Source of the DNA: Oscillospiraceae bacterium
Lineage (GTDB): Bacteria; Bacillota; Clostridia; Oscillospirales; Acutalibacteraceae
Assembly: GCA_902796905.1 (NCBI GenBank)
Contig: CADBQU010000036.1
Location: 1-62,231, forward strand
Direction of reading: 5' to 3'
Length of the DNA stretch: 62,231 bases
A program made the position numbers and the translations under genes. Below, one piece after another: positions 1-8,400 of the stretch. Within the stretch, counting starts at the first letter, position 1. The number at the start of each line of letters is the position of its first letter. Below the pieces are notes generated by a model. It did no database searches. It worked only from the letters and a program-made list of their open reading frames with translations, and was not told the DNA's origin.

Positions 1-95
1 AATCCTAACGGATTAACGAGTATTTTAACACGGCAATGCGAGAAATCCGTGTTCAAAAAACAGATTCGGATTATTCTCGCTTGCCTATGCATATA

Positions 96-140
96 AATTT
101 ATTGAGATTTAATTTATTGAAATTTAATTTATTAAGATTT
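96..140. repeat. Tandem repeat, three 15-bp units
   Basis: Three near-identical copies of AATTTATTGAGATTT follow each other at 96-110, 111-125 and 126-140, with one or two substitutions per copy. It is A/T-only apart from a G and looks like replication slippage in non-coding DNA. Confidence 0.7.
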
Positions 141-165
141 AAGATTGTTTTAAAAATCATTAGAT

Positions 166-226
166 ACAAACAATGCAATCGTACAAATTTTACGCTAAAA
201 GAAGTATTGCACCCCGATTGTTTGTG
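166..226. repeat. Inverted repeat related to the element at 47061-47217
   Basis: ACAAACAAT at 166-174 is the exact complement of ATTGTTTGT at 217-225. The right arm (TTGCACCCCGATTGTTTG, from about 207) closely matches the right arm of the element ending at 47217 (TTGTACCCTGATTGTTTTG). A third, weaker match starts at 61261. This suggests a dispersed element of which this is a short or decayed copy. Confidence 0.45.
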
Positions 227-510
227 TACGCAAAGGCGGGTTTATATTTTTATAATTTTTAATTGCCTTGTATATTGCCTTACGTTTTTATATACCTTAA
301 TATATATTATTCTTAAAAACGTTTTTTGATAACATATTTATATATGTATTTATATATGAATTTAAAACAGAAATATTAACATTAATACCTATAAAAAATA
401 AAAAATAATTACGGATTAATATCAAACGCAAAAAAGACGAAAACACAAAAAATAAAAAAATTCAAAAAATAAAAAAAATAAAAAATAAAAAGGATTTGGA
501 TTTAAAAAAT

Positions 511-978
511 ATGAGAATTTTGGTTATAAGCGATTCGCACGGAAATTTTTACCTGCTTAACAAAATAATTAAAAACGAAACTTACGACGCAGTGATATTT
601 TTGGGGGACGGAGCCAAGGATATGACCGAAATAGCCAAAAGCATAGACAAGCCGGTTTATATACTGTTGGGCAATAATGATTTTTTTGTTAAAGGAAAAG
701 AAAGCTTGGTTTTAAATATAGAAGGGAAAACCCTTTTTGCCTGCCACGGACACAATCATTATGTTAAAAGCACTAGAGATTATTTAAAAGCCGAAGCCCG
801 AAAACACGGAGCGGACATTGTTTTGTACGGTCATACACACGATGCGGATATATTGTACGAAAACGGAGTTTACTATTTAAATCCGGGCTCATTATATTGT
901 GCTAAAAAAGGTTATTTAAGCGTTATGCTACTTGATATTGGGGATTACGGAATAATGCCTATAATAAAAAAGGTTTAA
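511..978 (+). CDS. YfcE/MJ0936-type metallophosphoesterase
   Basis: Small calcineurin-like phosphodiesterase of 155 residues, a normal length for the YfcE/MJ0936 family. The metal ligands are visible in order: the DSHGN block at residues 8-12, FLGDGAKD, LLGNNDFF, a CHGHNH block and YGHTHDAD near the C-terminus. Family members hydrolyse phosphodiesters in the cytosol with Mn or similar metals; the natural substrate is usually unknown. A TTG at 496 is in frame, but the family begins right at the MRILVISDSHG strand, so the ATG at 511 is preferred, although the best purine tract (AAAAAGG, about 487-493) is nearer the TTG. It stands alone between AT-rich spacers. Confidence 0.85.
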   Translation: MRILVISDSHGNFYLLNKIIKNETYDAVIFLGDGAKDMTEIAKSIDKPVYILLGNNDFFVKGKESLVLNIEGKTLFACHGHNHYVKSTRDYLKAEARKHGADIVLYGHTHDADILYENGVYYLNPGSLYCAKKGYLSVMLLDIGDYGIMPIIKKV

Positions 979-1040
979 TTTACATAAAAAACGGGCCTTT
1001 TTATATGTTAACGAATTGTAAACTTTTAAAGTGATATAAA

Positions 1041-1070
1041 TTGACAAAAAATTCTAAAGCACAATATATA
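1041..1070 (+). promoter_or_regulatory. Possible SigA-type promoter
   Basis: TTGACA at 1041-1046 is followed after 18 bases by TATATA at 1065-1070. The region is so AT-rich that a chance -10 is likely, and it would leave a leader of nearly 400 bases before the first gene. Confidence 0.3.
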
Positions 1071-1217
1071 GAATTTATATTTTATATTTAATACTATATA
1101 TAGTAACAGGCTTAAAAAAATAGTAGTTTTTAATATTTTTTTAGACTTTATTATTAACCCATTTATGATAAAATATGTATACAATAATAAAATGCTCTAA
1201 TTATGGGGTATTATAGC

Positions 1218-1240
1218 GTAACAGGTGTAAAATCTGTTAC
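1218..1240. promoter_or_regulatory. Inverted repeat, possible operator
   Basis: GTAACAG at 1218-1224 and CTGTTAC at 1234-1240 form a perfect dyad with a 9-base spacer. It lies ahead of a sugar-transport operon and could be a repressor or activator site. No regulator gene is adjacent. Confidence 0.35.
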
Positions 1241-1457
1241 ATCGGCAGCAAAAATAAAAATAACGGTATTTTAAAATACATCTTAAGGGTTACTTTGTTT
1301 AAATAATAAGCAAAGATTACCTTAGGTTGTTTATTGCGTTTTAAAGTTTGTTTTAAAGTTTAAAAATGCAGTAAAAAAATAAAATTAAATTAAGAATGTT
1401 ATTGTTTATTTTGCAATTGGCTTTGACTTATAAATTTAAGGCATGGAGGAAAACACA

Positions 1458-4334
1458 ATGAAAAAATGTTGCGCATTTTTACTTGCGGCGGTTTTGCTTG
1501 TAACTTCGGTAAGCGTTACCGGTACCGTACAGGTAGCGGCTGCGGGCAATGCGGAGGTTACTGTAAGCGACCTTAAAAGTTATACGGAATATAATTCCGA
1601 AAACTCTGCAAACGATGCGACCGATGACGTAACCGTTACGGGACAAAACTACAAAACCAGCGGCGGCAAAGTAACAAAAGCTATGTACAACGGAAAAGAC
1701 GCTGCAAGACTTGAAGGCGAAGGCTCTTCGGTTACATACGAAGTAAATGTTCCCAAAACCGCAAAGTATTCCATTATGGTAAATTACTGCGCTATTAAGG
1801 GCCGTAACAAACCCATATCCATGGATTTAAAAATAGACGGTAAAAATCCGTTTTCGGGTACGGACACATTTGAGCTTTCCAGAACTTTTAAAGACGCAAC
1901 AGATGTTAGAACCGACGGTTTGGGAAATGAATTTTCCGCCGAGCAGGTAGAAGCGTTTATTTACAATAATGCATACATTAAGGATTCTTTGGGCGAAGAA
2001 TCCATGCCGTATACTTTTTATTTAACAAAAGGCAAACACAACATTACATTTACGGTAATAGAAGAACAGGTAGCTTTTGCTTCCGTTACCGTAGGCAAGC
2101 CTTTAAAATACAAATCCTATGAAGAAGTAAGCGCCGATTATCCGGAAGAAAAAACCGGTAAAGCCATAAAGGTTGAAGGCGAAAGCGCCGCTTACAAAAG
2201 CACTTATTCTTTAATAGGCAAAGCCGATTCCTCGGACCCCAGAATGTCCTCTAAAACACCTCAAAGCGCATATTTATCAAGAATTAACTATATAGGTAAT
2301 ACCAACTGGCAGGAGCCGGGAGATACCATTACCTGGAAAATAAACGTAGAAGAAGCAGGCCTTTATAAATTAGGCTTCCGTTTCCGTCAAAACTTTGTTT
2401 TAAACGGAAACAGCTACCGTAAAATTTATATAGACGGCAAAGTTCCGTTTGAAGAAGCGGCTTCGGTTAAATTCGGTTATAAAGTTAACTGGCAGTACGA
2501 CGAATGGAAAGATGATAACGGAAATCCGTATTATGTTTATTTAACAGCCGGCGAACACACTTTGGCTATGGAAGTATGTTTGGGTAATTTAACCGACGTT
2601 GTAAGACGTTTGGAAACCGTTCTTTACGGCGTAGGTACTTTATACCGTAAAATAGTTATGATTACGGGCGACACGGTAGACGCAAACCGTGATTACGATT
2701 TATTTAATCAAATTCCGCAGTTTGAAGAAAAATTAACGGAATACAAAGAAGAACTTGAATCCATTGCGGACGAAATCGATAAAATTTCGGCTGACGGTAA
2801 TAAGAGAAGCGAAGGTAACAGCAACTCTACCACCATTAGGGCGTTAACCACCATAATGGGTAAAATGCTGCAGTATCCGTATTTGGCACATACTTATAAA
2901 TCATCTTATTATTCTAACTATACGGCTTGTTCCGCATTGGTTTACGATATGATGAAAATGGGATTATCTATAGACTACATAGATATTCTTCCGGCAGATC
3001 AGGCTTACGAACCCAATATTGCGGGATTTTTTGAAAAAGCGGGATTCAGCATACAAAGATTTTTAAGCTCGTTTAGTGAAAATTACGATAATATATCCGG
3101 CGATGTTGAAACCAAAGACAGTATTACAATTTGGGTTAACTGGGGCCGCGACCAAGTAAGAATATTAAACGACCTTATAGAATCCAGCTTTACCAAAAAA
3201 ACGGGCATAGGTGTTAATTTGAAAATTTCCAATGCTTCGTATATTCAGGGTATATTGTCCGGAAACGGTCCGGATTGCTCGCTTAATATGCAGCGAAGCG
3301 AACCGGTTAACTTAGCGTTGCGCGGCTCTATGTACGACCTTAAAAACTTCCCCGATTACGAAGAAGTTTTAAAACGCTTTATGAGCACGGATAATGTAAC
3401 GCCGTATCAGTTTAACGGCGGAACATACGCCTTACCGGATACCATTACATATTATATGATGTTCTACAGAACGGATATTTTTGAAGAACATAAATTAAGC
3501 GTACCCAAAACATGGGACGAATATATTGAAACTTCGAGTTATTTAATGAGAAACAACTTACAGGCATCGTTACCTTATATACAGTTAACGGCTATTACGC
3601 AGGTTAACAGCGGCGTAGGTTCGTTTAGTATATTCCCGTCGTTATTATTACAAAAGGGACAGAAATTATATACCGAAGATTTATCGGCTACAGACCTTAC
3701 AAACGCTACGGCTCTTGAAATGTTTGAATTCTGGACGGATTTTTATAACGAATATAAATTCCCCGTAACGGCAGACTTCTTTAACAGATTCAGAACAGGC
3801 GTTATGCCGCTGGGTATACAAACATATACTCAGTATATTCAGCTTTCTTTGGCTGCTCCCGAAATAAGCGGCAAATGGGCAATGGCTCCTATTCCCGGTT
3901 TTAAAGACGAAAACGGAAATATTAACAATGTTCAGGCAGGCGCCGGTACCGGTTGCGGTATTTTAAATATTTCCAAAAACAAAAAAGGCGGTTGGGAATT
4001 TATGAAATGGTGGCTTTCCGCCGATACCCAGTTAAATTACTCCAACAACTGTGAAAGTATTTTGGGTGTTTCGGGACGTGTTGCCACAACCAACGTAGAG
4101 GCCTTTAAGCAAATGGGTTGGGATGCCGAAAGCTTAAAAGCGTTGCTTTCGCAATGGTCTAAGGTTAAAGAAATAGAAGAAGTTCCGGGCGGATATTACA
4201 CTGCCCGTTGTATAGACCAGGCATACTGGAACGTTGTTAACAACGGCAAAAACGGTAAAGATACCATGGTTAAATGGTCGCAGATAGCAAATAACGAAAT
4301 TACGCGTAAGCGCAAACAATATAATGTACAGTAA
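1458..4334 (+). CDS. Very large extracellular sugar-binding protein with N-terminal CBM-like domains
   Basis: 958-residue secreted protein. A signal peptide covers about residues 1-28 and ends VQVAAAGN, with no lipobox cysteine. Two beta-sandwich regions resembling carbohydrate-binding modules follow (about 30-220 and 235-395), then a helical linker, then a family-1 type solute-binding domain from about 555 to the end (SITIWVNWGRDQVRILNDLI, later TWDEYIETSSYL and GGWEFMKWWLS). Typical binding proteins are 400-550 residues, so the front half is extra. The ATG at 1443 overlaps the TGGAGG ribosome site (1444-1449), so the start is the ATG at 1458, 8 bases further on. It heads the operon with permeases at 4347 and 5291. 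The substrate is unknown; an oligosaccharide is inferred. Confidence 0.8.
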   Translation: MKKCCAFLLAAVLLVTSVSVTGTVQVAAAGNAEVTVSDLKSYTEYNSENSANDATDDVTVTGQNYKTSGGKVTKAMYNGKDAARLEGEGSSVTYEVNVPKTAKYSIMVNYCAIKGRNKPISMDLKIDGKNPFSGTDTFELSRTFKDATDVRTDGLGNEFSAEQVEAFIYNNAYIKDSLGEESMPYTFYLTKGKHNITFTVIEEQVAFASVTVGKPLKYKSYEEVSADYPEEKTGKAIKVEGESAAYKSTYSLIGKADSSDPRMSSKTPQSAYLSRINYIGNTNWQEPGDTITWKINVEEAGLYKLGFRFRQNFVLNGNSYRKIYIDGKVPFEEAASVKFGYKVNWQYDEWKDDNGNPYYVYLTAGEHTLAMEVCLGNLTDVVRRLETVLYGVGTLYRKIVMITGDTVDANRDYDLFNQIPQFEEKLTEYKEELESIADEIDKISADGNKRSEGNSNSTTIRALTTIMGKMLQYPYLAHTYKSSYYSNYTACSALVYDMMKMGLSIDYIDILPADQAYEPNIAGFFEKAGFSIQRFLSSFSENYDNISGDVETKDSITIWVNWGRDQVRILNDLIESSFTKKTGIGVNLKISNASYIQGILSGNGPDCSLNMQRSEPVNLALRGSMYDLKNFPDYEEVLKRFMSTDNVTPYQFNGGTYALPDTITYYMMFYRTDIFEEHKLSVPKTWDEYIETSSYLMRNNLQASLPYIQLTAITQVNSGVGSFSIFPSLLLQKGQKLYTEDLSATDLTNATALEMFEFWTDFYNEYKFPVTADFFNRFRTGVMPLGIQTYTQYIQLSLAAPEISGKWAMAPIPGFKDENGNINNVQAGAGTGCGILNISKNKKGGWEFMKWWLSADTQLNYSNNCESILGVSGRVATTNVEAFKQMGWDAESLKALLSQWSKVKEIEEVPGGYYTARCIDQAYWNVVNNGKNGKDTMVKWSQIANNEITRKRKQYNVQ

Positions 4335-4346
4335 GGAGGGTGAAGA

Positions 4347-5285
4347 ATGGAAAACACAAGTAATATGAGCGATTTGGCTTTAAGAATTAAAAGAAACAGC
4401 AAAAAAGAAAAGAGAAAACAAAATTTAACATATTATATAATGTTGGCACCGTTTTTAATTTTGTTTATAATCTTCACCGTAGCTCCTGTTATAAGTTCGG
4501 TTGTATTAAGCTTTTTTGATTATGACGCGGTTTCTGCTCCTAAATTTATAGGATTAGACAATTATATGAGAATGTTTTTGGAAGACGATATTTTCCCGAA
4601 AGCATTAAGCAACACAATGGTATTTGCCATTATAACCGGTCCTATAGGATTTTTCTTGGCATTTATGCTTGCATGGATGGTAAATGAATTCGGACCCACA
4701 ACAAGAACAATACTTTCGTTCTTATTCTATTCGCCTACGTTAGCGGGTAATATTTACTTTGTATGGCAAATATTATTCTCGGGCGACTCTTACGGATATA
4801 TAAACAGTTTGCTTATATCTGTTGGTTTAATTACCGAGCCGGTACAGTGGCTTAAAGACCCGTCTTATGCGCTTACCATTATAATTATAGTTCAGTTATG
4901 GTTAAGCTTGGGCGTATCTTTCTTGGCAAACATATCCGGTTTACAAAGCGCCAACCCCGAATTATACGAAGCGGGCGCAATAGACGGTATTAAAAACCGT
5001 TGGCATGAATTATGGTATATAACCATTCCTTCAATGAAAAGCATAATAATGTTCAGCGTTGTTATGCAAATTCAGGGAGCGTTCTCGGTTTCGGCTGTTC
5101 CTATAGCGCTTTGCGGTTTTCCAAGCGTTAACTACTCTACCGAAACAATAGTAACGTTAATTACCGATGTTGGCGGTACAAGATACGAAATGGGCTATGC
5201 GGCGGCAATAAGCGTTGTGCTGTTTATATTAATGGCATTAACCAAAGAATTGCTTGGCAAGCTTGTAGATTTAGCGGGGAGGTAA
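4347..5285 (+). CDS. Sugar ABC transporter permease (UgpA/MalF type)
   Basis: 312-residue inner-membrane permease. A basic cytoplasmic N-terminus precedes about six helices; the first is near residues 29-50 (YYIMLAPFLILFIIFTVAP). The EAA loop that contacts the ATPase reads EAGAIDGIKNRWHELWYITI. It starts 12 bases after the binding-protein stop behind AAGGAGGG and is followed 5 bases later by its partner permease. No ATPase gene lies in the operon, so energy probably comes from a shared MsmX-type ATPase encoded elsewhere (inference). Confidence 0.9.
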   Translation: MENTSNMSDLALRIKRNSKKEKRKQNLTYYIMLAPFLILFIIFTVAPVISSVVLSFFDYDAVSAPKFIGLDNYMRMFLEDDIFPKALSNTMVFAIITGPIGFFLAFMLAWMVNEFGPTTRTILSFLFYSPTLAGNIYFVWQILFSGDSYGYINSLLISVGLITEPVQWLKDPSYALTIIIIVQLWLSLGVSFLANISGLQSANPELYEAGAIDGIKNRWHELWYITIPSMKSIIMFSVVMQIQGAFSVSAVPIALCGFPSVNYSTETIVTLITDVGGTRYEMGYAAAISVVLFILMALTKELLGKLVDLAGR

Positions 5286-5290
5286 AGTAA

Positions 5291-6193
5291 ATGGAAGCAA
5301 CAGTTAAAAAGCCAAAAAAGCTTAAATTGAAAACCGCCCGCAGGGATCAGTATAAGAGATATACAAGAAGCAAAGCAGGTAACTTTTTTTACACGTTGTT
5401 TTTGCTTATAATGGGCTTATACTCTATTCTTCCTATGTTTTACACGATAATCACATCGTTTAAACCTTTGGATGAATTGTTGGTATTCCCTCCGAGATTT
5501 TTTGTTATAAGACCTACTACTTCAAACTATTCGGTTTTACCTTCTTTGTTGGATAACCTTTCGGTTCCGCTTTCAAAGTACATATTTAACAGTTTGTTTG
5601 TTAGTATTGTAACAACTATATTGCACGTAATAGTAGCCTCTATGGCAGCGTTCGTATTATCAAAAACAAATATTAAATTTAAAGGATTAATATTTGCAAT
5701 AGTTCAGTTCTCGTTATTATATAATGCGTACACATTGGAAGTTCCGCGTTATTTAATATATTCGGGACTTCATATGATAGATACTTATTGGATTTATATA
5801 TTGCCTAATATACCGGCTTCTATGGGTGTATTCTTAATGAAACAGTTTATGGACGCAAACGTTCCGGACCCGTTAATAGAAGCGGCGCGTATAGACGGTG
5901 CAAGTACTGTAAGAACATTCTGGCAAATAGTTATGCCGGTAGTAAAACCCGCATGGTTAACATTATCGTTATTTGAATTTGTTGGAATGTGGACAGTTAC
6001 TCCTACGGGTACCATATTCAGCGAAAACTTAAAAACATTGCCTTATGCGGCTTCTACAATAGTTGCAGGCGGTTTAACACGTCAGGGCGCAGCCATGGCG
6101 GTGGCGGTAATAATGATGATTCCGCCTATTATAGTATATTTGGTTTCTCAGCGCAGCGTTACTCAAACTATGAGTAGCTCGGGTATTAAATAA
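5291..6193 (+). CDS. Sugar ABC transporter permease (UgpE/MalG type)
   Basis: 300-residue second permease of the first pair. Hydrophobic segments begin near residue 32 (FFYTLFLLIMGLYSILPMFY), and the EAA loop reads EAARIDGASTVRTFWQIVMP. The ribosome site GGGGAGG overlaps the previous stop codon, which implies translational coupling to the first permease. The C-terminus (VSQRSVTQTMSSSGIK) is the usual short tail of MalG-like proteins. Confidence 0.9.
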   Translation: MEATVKKPKKLKLKTARRDQYKRYTRSKAGNFFYTLFLLIMGLYSILPMFYTIITSFKPLDELLVFPPRFFVIRPTTSNYSVLPSLLDNLSVPLSKYIFNSLFVSIVTTILHVIVASMAAFVLSKTNIKFKGLIFAIVQFSLLYNAYTLEVPRYLIYSGLHMIDTYWIYILPNIPASMGVFLMKQFMDANVPDPLIEAARIDGASTVRTFWQIVMPVVKPAWLTLSLFEFVGMWTVTPTGTIFSENLKTLPYAASTIVAGGLTRQGAAMAVAVIMMIPPIIVYLVSQRSVTQTMSSSGIK

Positions 6194-6210
6194 GGGGGGA
6201 GGTAGAGAAT

Positions 6211-8388
6211 ATGTTTGGCAAATACGGCAAAACGGCAAGCAAAGTTTTGGTTTTGTTTTTGCTTGCGACAATAGTTGCAACAATGTTTTGCGGAGCGGTT
6301 TCAGCAGAAGAAGCATTTCCTACCGAGCCTTACGACAGTTATTCGTATTGGGCAGGTCCGGGCGGAAGCAGACCTACGAGCTCTACGGCTTTTTATGAAT
6401 ATAAAAGCATTATAGATACGGGAAAACTGGGAATAGGTCCTTTAAAAAATCCGCAGGACGTATTTGTAGATAACAGAGGTTATATTTATATAGCCGATAC
6501 GGACAACGGAAGAATAGTTGTTTTAAACAGCGACGGAACCTTAAAAACGGTTTTAAAGGATTTAAAATATAACGGCGAAACTTTAAACTTTAAGGGCGTA
6601 TTAGGTGTTTTTGTTTATAAAAACGGAAATATTTATATATGCGATACGGATAATGCAAGGGTAATAATTTGTGATTTATCCGGTAAAGTAAGTTTAGTGT
6701 TAAAACTTCCGCCGGCAGATGTTATTCCGGAAGATTTTACTTACAGACCAAGTAAAGTGGTAGTAGATGATGACGGCATAACCTATGTTGTAAGCGACGG
6801 CTCTTATTACGGAGCCATTATGTACAACTTAAAGGGCGAGTTCCAGGGCTTTTACGGTTCTAACAGTGTTGAAGGAACATTGCTTACGGCTTTGGGCAAA
6901 CTTTGGGATTTAATGTTTCCGAATACCACCAAAAAATCGGCACAGCAAAAACAGTTACCTTTCCAATTCAGTGATATTACAATAGATAACGATAACTTTA
7001 TATATACGGCTACGGGCGTTACGGATACAGCCGAAAGCTCCGAAGGACAGCTTAAAAAATTAAGCCCCGGCGGTACAAGTATATTAAAGAACAAAACGCG
7101 TAAAAACGTTACTTCTGCCGATACATACGATTTTACCGACGGACTTTCAGTTAGAGTAGCAAACGGCACCAACAATTACGGTACGAGAGTTTCGGATATG
7201 CGTTCCGTAGATGTTGATGAAGACGGATATATTTACGGATTATGTAATACCAGCGGACATATATTTATATATGACCAGGATTGTAACCAAATAGGAGTAT
7301 TCGGCGGCGGCGTAAGCTACGGTACTCAAAAGGGAACGTTTATTTCGCCTTACGCAATACATTATAATCGTTTAAACAACGATATATTGGTAGTAGATAA
7401 AAACGCTTCCAATGTTACAATATATAAGCAGACCGAGTACGGCGCTTTAATTAAAAAGGCGCAGAAGTTTACTTCGGCAGGTGCTTATGAAGAATCAAAA
7501 CCTTATTGGGAACAGGTTTTAAAGATTGATAAAAACTGTCAGTTGGCATACAGCGGTATGGCAAAAGTTTGTTATATGGAAAAGAATTACAAACAAGCTA
7601 TGGAATATGCCAAAAAAGGTTTTGACCAAGAAACCTACGCAAACGCATTTTCGTTTGTAAGAAACGAATATTTATCAGATAACTTTATTTGGTTAGCGGT
7701 AATACTTGTTTTGGTTGTAGGCGCAATTGTGGCGTTTGGAATTTATAAAAAGAAGAAAAACATTGTTCTTATAAAGAACGAAGAAGTAAAACTTATGTTT
7801 TCTTCCATAACGCATCCGTTTGAAACCGGCAATAAAATAAGATACTTTAACAAGGGTTCTGTAACACTTGCAACCATATTGTTAGTATTATATTATATAG
7901 CCACCGTTACAAACGATATGTACCAGGGCTTTATGCACAACTTGTTTAACAAGAGCGATTACAACTCTTTAATGACAATTTTAAGCTCGGTAGGACTTAT
8001 AGCGTTATTCAGTTTATGTAACTGGGGTATGAGTACTTTATTTGAAGGTAAAGGCACATTAAAGCAGGTATATATAGTTACTTGTTATTCGCTTATACCG
8101 CAAATATTTAATTTGGTATTCCAAACAATATTTACAAATGTATTTACACCCGAAGAAAATCTTATATTAAGCGCAGTATCTGTAGTTTGCATGGCATTAA
8201 CAATTATAATGTTCTGCATAGGAATGATATGCGTACATGAGTTTGGTTTATTTAAGTTAATATTAATGGTATTAGTATCTTTCTTGGCAATGTTGGTAGT
8301 AATATTTGTAGCATTTATGGTATTTATATTAATCAACCAAATGGTATCGTTTATATACACGCTTTACCAAGAACTTAAATTCAGATAA
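6211..8388 (+). CDS. Secreted NHL-propeller/TPR protein with Yip1-like membrane domain
   Basis: 725 residues. An N-terminal signal or anchor helix (about 10-32) is followed by NHL-type beta-propeller blades with repeated D-N-G-x-I-Y-I and DTDNGRIVVLN-like motifs to about residue 410. A TPR-like pair follows (about 415-480, YWEQVLKIDKNCQLAYSGMA), then a transmembrane helix (about 490-515) and a C-terminal block of four or five helices resembling the Yip1 family. Genes of this layout accompany DUF5696-like proteins and sugar permeases in other Firmicutes, as I recall. The exact role is unknown; an envelope protein acting with the transporter is inferred. It sits between the two transport halves of one operon. 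Confidence 0.65.
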   Translation: MFGKYGKTASKVLVLFLLATIVATMFCGAVSAEEAFPTEPYDSYSYWAGPGGSRPTSSTAFYEYKSIIDTGKLGIGPLKNPQDVFVDNRGYIYIADTDNGRIVVLNSDGTLKTVLKDLKYNGETLNFKGVLGVFVYKNGNIYICDTDNARVIICDLSGKVSLVLKLPPADVIPEDFTYRPSKVVVDDDGITYVVSDGSYYGAIMYNLKGEFQGFYGSNSVEGTLLTALGKLWDLMFPNTTKKSAQQKQLPFQFSDITIDNDNFIYTATGVTDTAESSEGQLKKLSPGGTSILKNKTRKNVTSADTYDFTDGLSVRVANGTNNYGTRVSDMRSVDVDEDGYIYGLCNTSGHIFIYDQDCNQIGVFGGGVSYGTQKGTFISPYAIHYNRLNNDILVVDKNASNVTIYKQTEYGALIKKAQKFTSAGAYEESKPYWEQVLKIDKNCQLAYSGMAKVCYMEKNYKQAMEYAKKGFDQETYANAFSFVRNEYLSDNFIWLAVILVLVVGAIVAFGIYKKKKNIVLIKNEEVKLMFSSITHPFETGNKIRYFNKGSVTLATILLVLYYIATVTNDMYQGFMHNLFNKSDYNSLMTILSSVGLIALFSLCNWGMSTLFEGKGTLKQVYIVTCYSLIPQIFNLVFQTIFTNVFTPEENLILSAVSVVCMALTIIMFCIGMICVHEFGLFKLILMVLVSFLAMLVVIFVAFMVFILINQMVSFIYTLYQELKFR

Positions 8389-8400
8389 GGAGGAAGTAAA

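Larger units (their letters stand above)
1..510. other. Non-coding left edge with hairpins
   Basis: No convincing gene is visible. Bases 32-49 can pair with 67-85 in a long, bulged stem, while 27-33 (AACACGG) can instead pair with 47-53 (CCGTGTT), so the two folds exclude each other. A short hairpin AATCC-taa-cGGATT lies at 1-14. An open frame at 36-329 runs through the tandem repeat at 96-140, has no ribosome site and is rich in Leu/Phe/Asn/Lys, so I treat it as chance. From about 330 to 500 the sequence is low-complexity A/T. Confidence 0.5.
979..1457 (+). other. Long leader upstream of the sugar-uptake operon
   Basis: No open frame here looks coding. The stretch holds a possible promoter (TTGACA at 1041), a perfect inverted repeat at 1218-1240 and an imperfect hairpin at about 1289-1322 (GGTTACTTTG paired with CAAAGATTACC). 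The length and internal dyads fit a regulated leader for the operon starting at 1458. Confidence 0.45.

Noticed and set aside
36..329. 97-aa open frame near the left edge
   Set aside because: It has no ribosome site, runs through a 15-bp tandem repeat and dyads, and its composition is that of random AT-rich DNA.
4134..4402. Antisense frames at the end of the first binding-protein gene
   Set aside because: They are shadows of the plus-strand gene and cross its well-supported stop and the next ribosome site.
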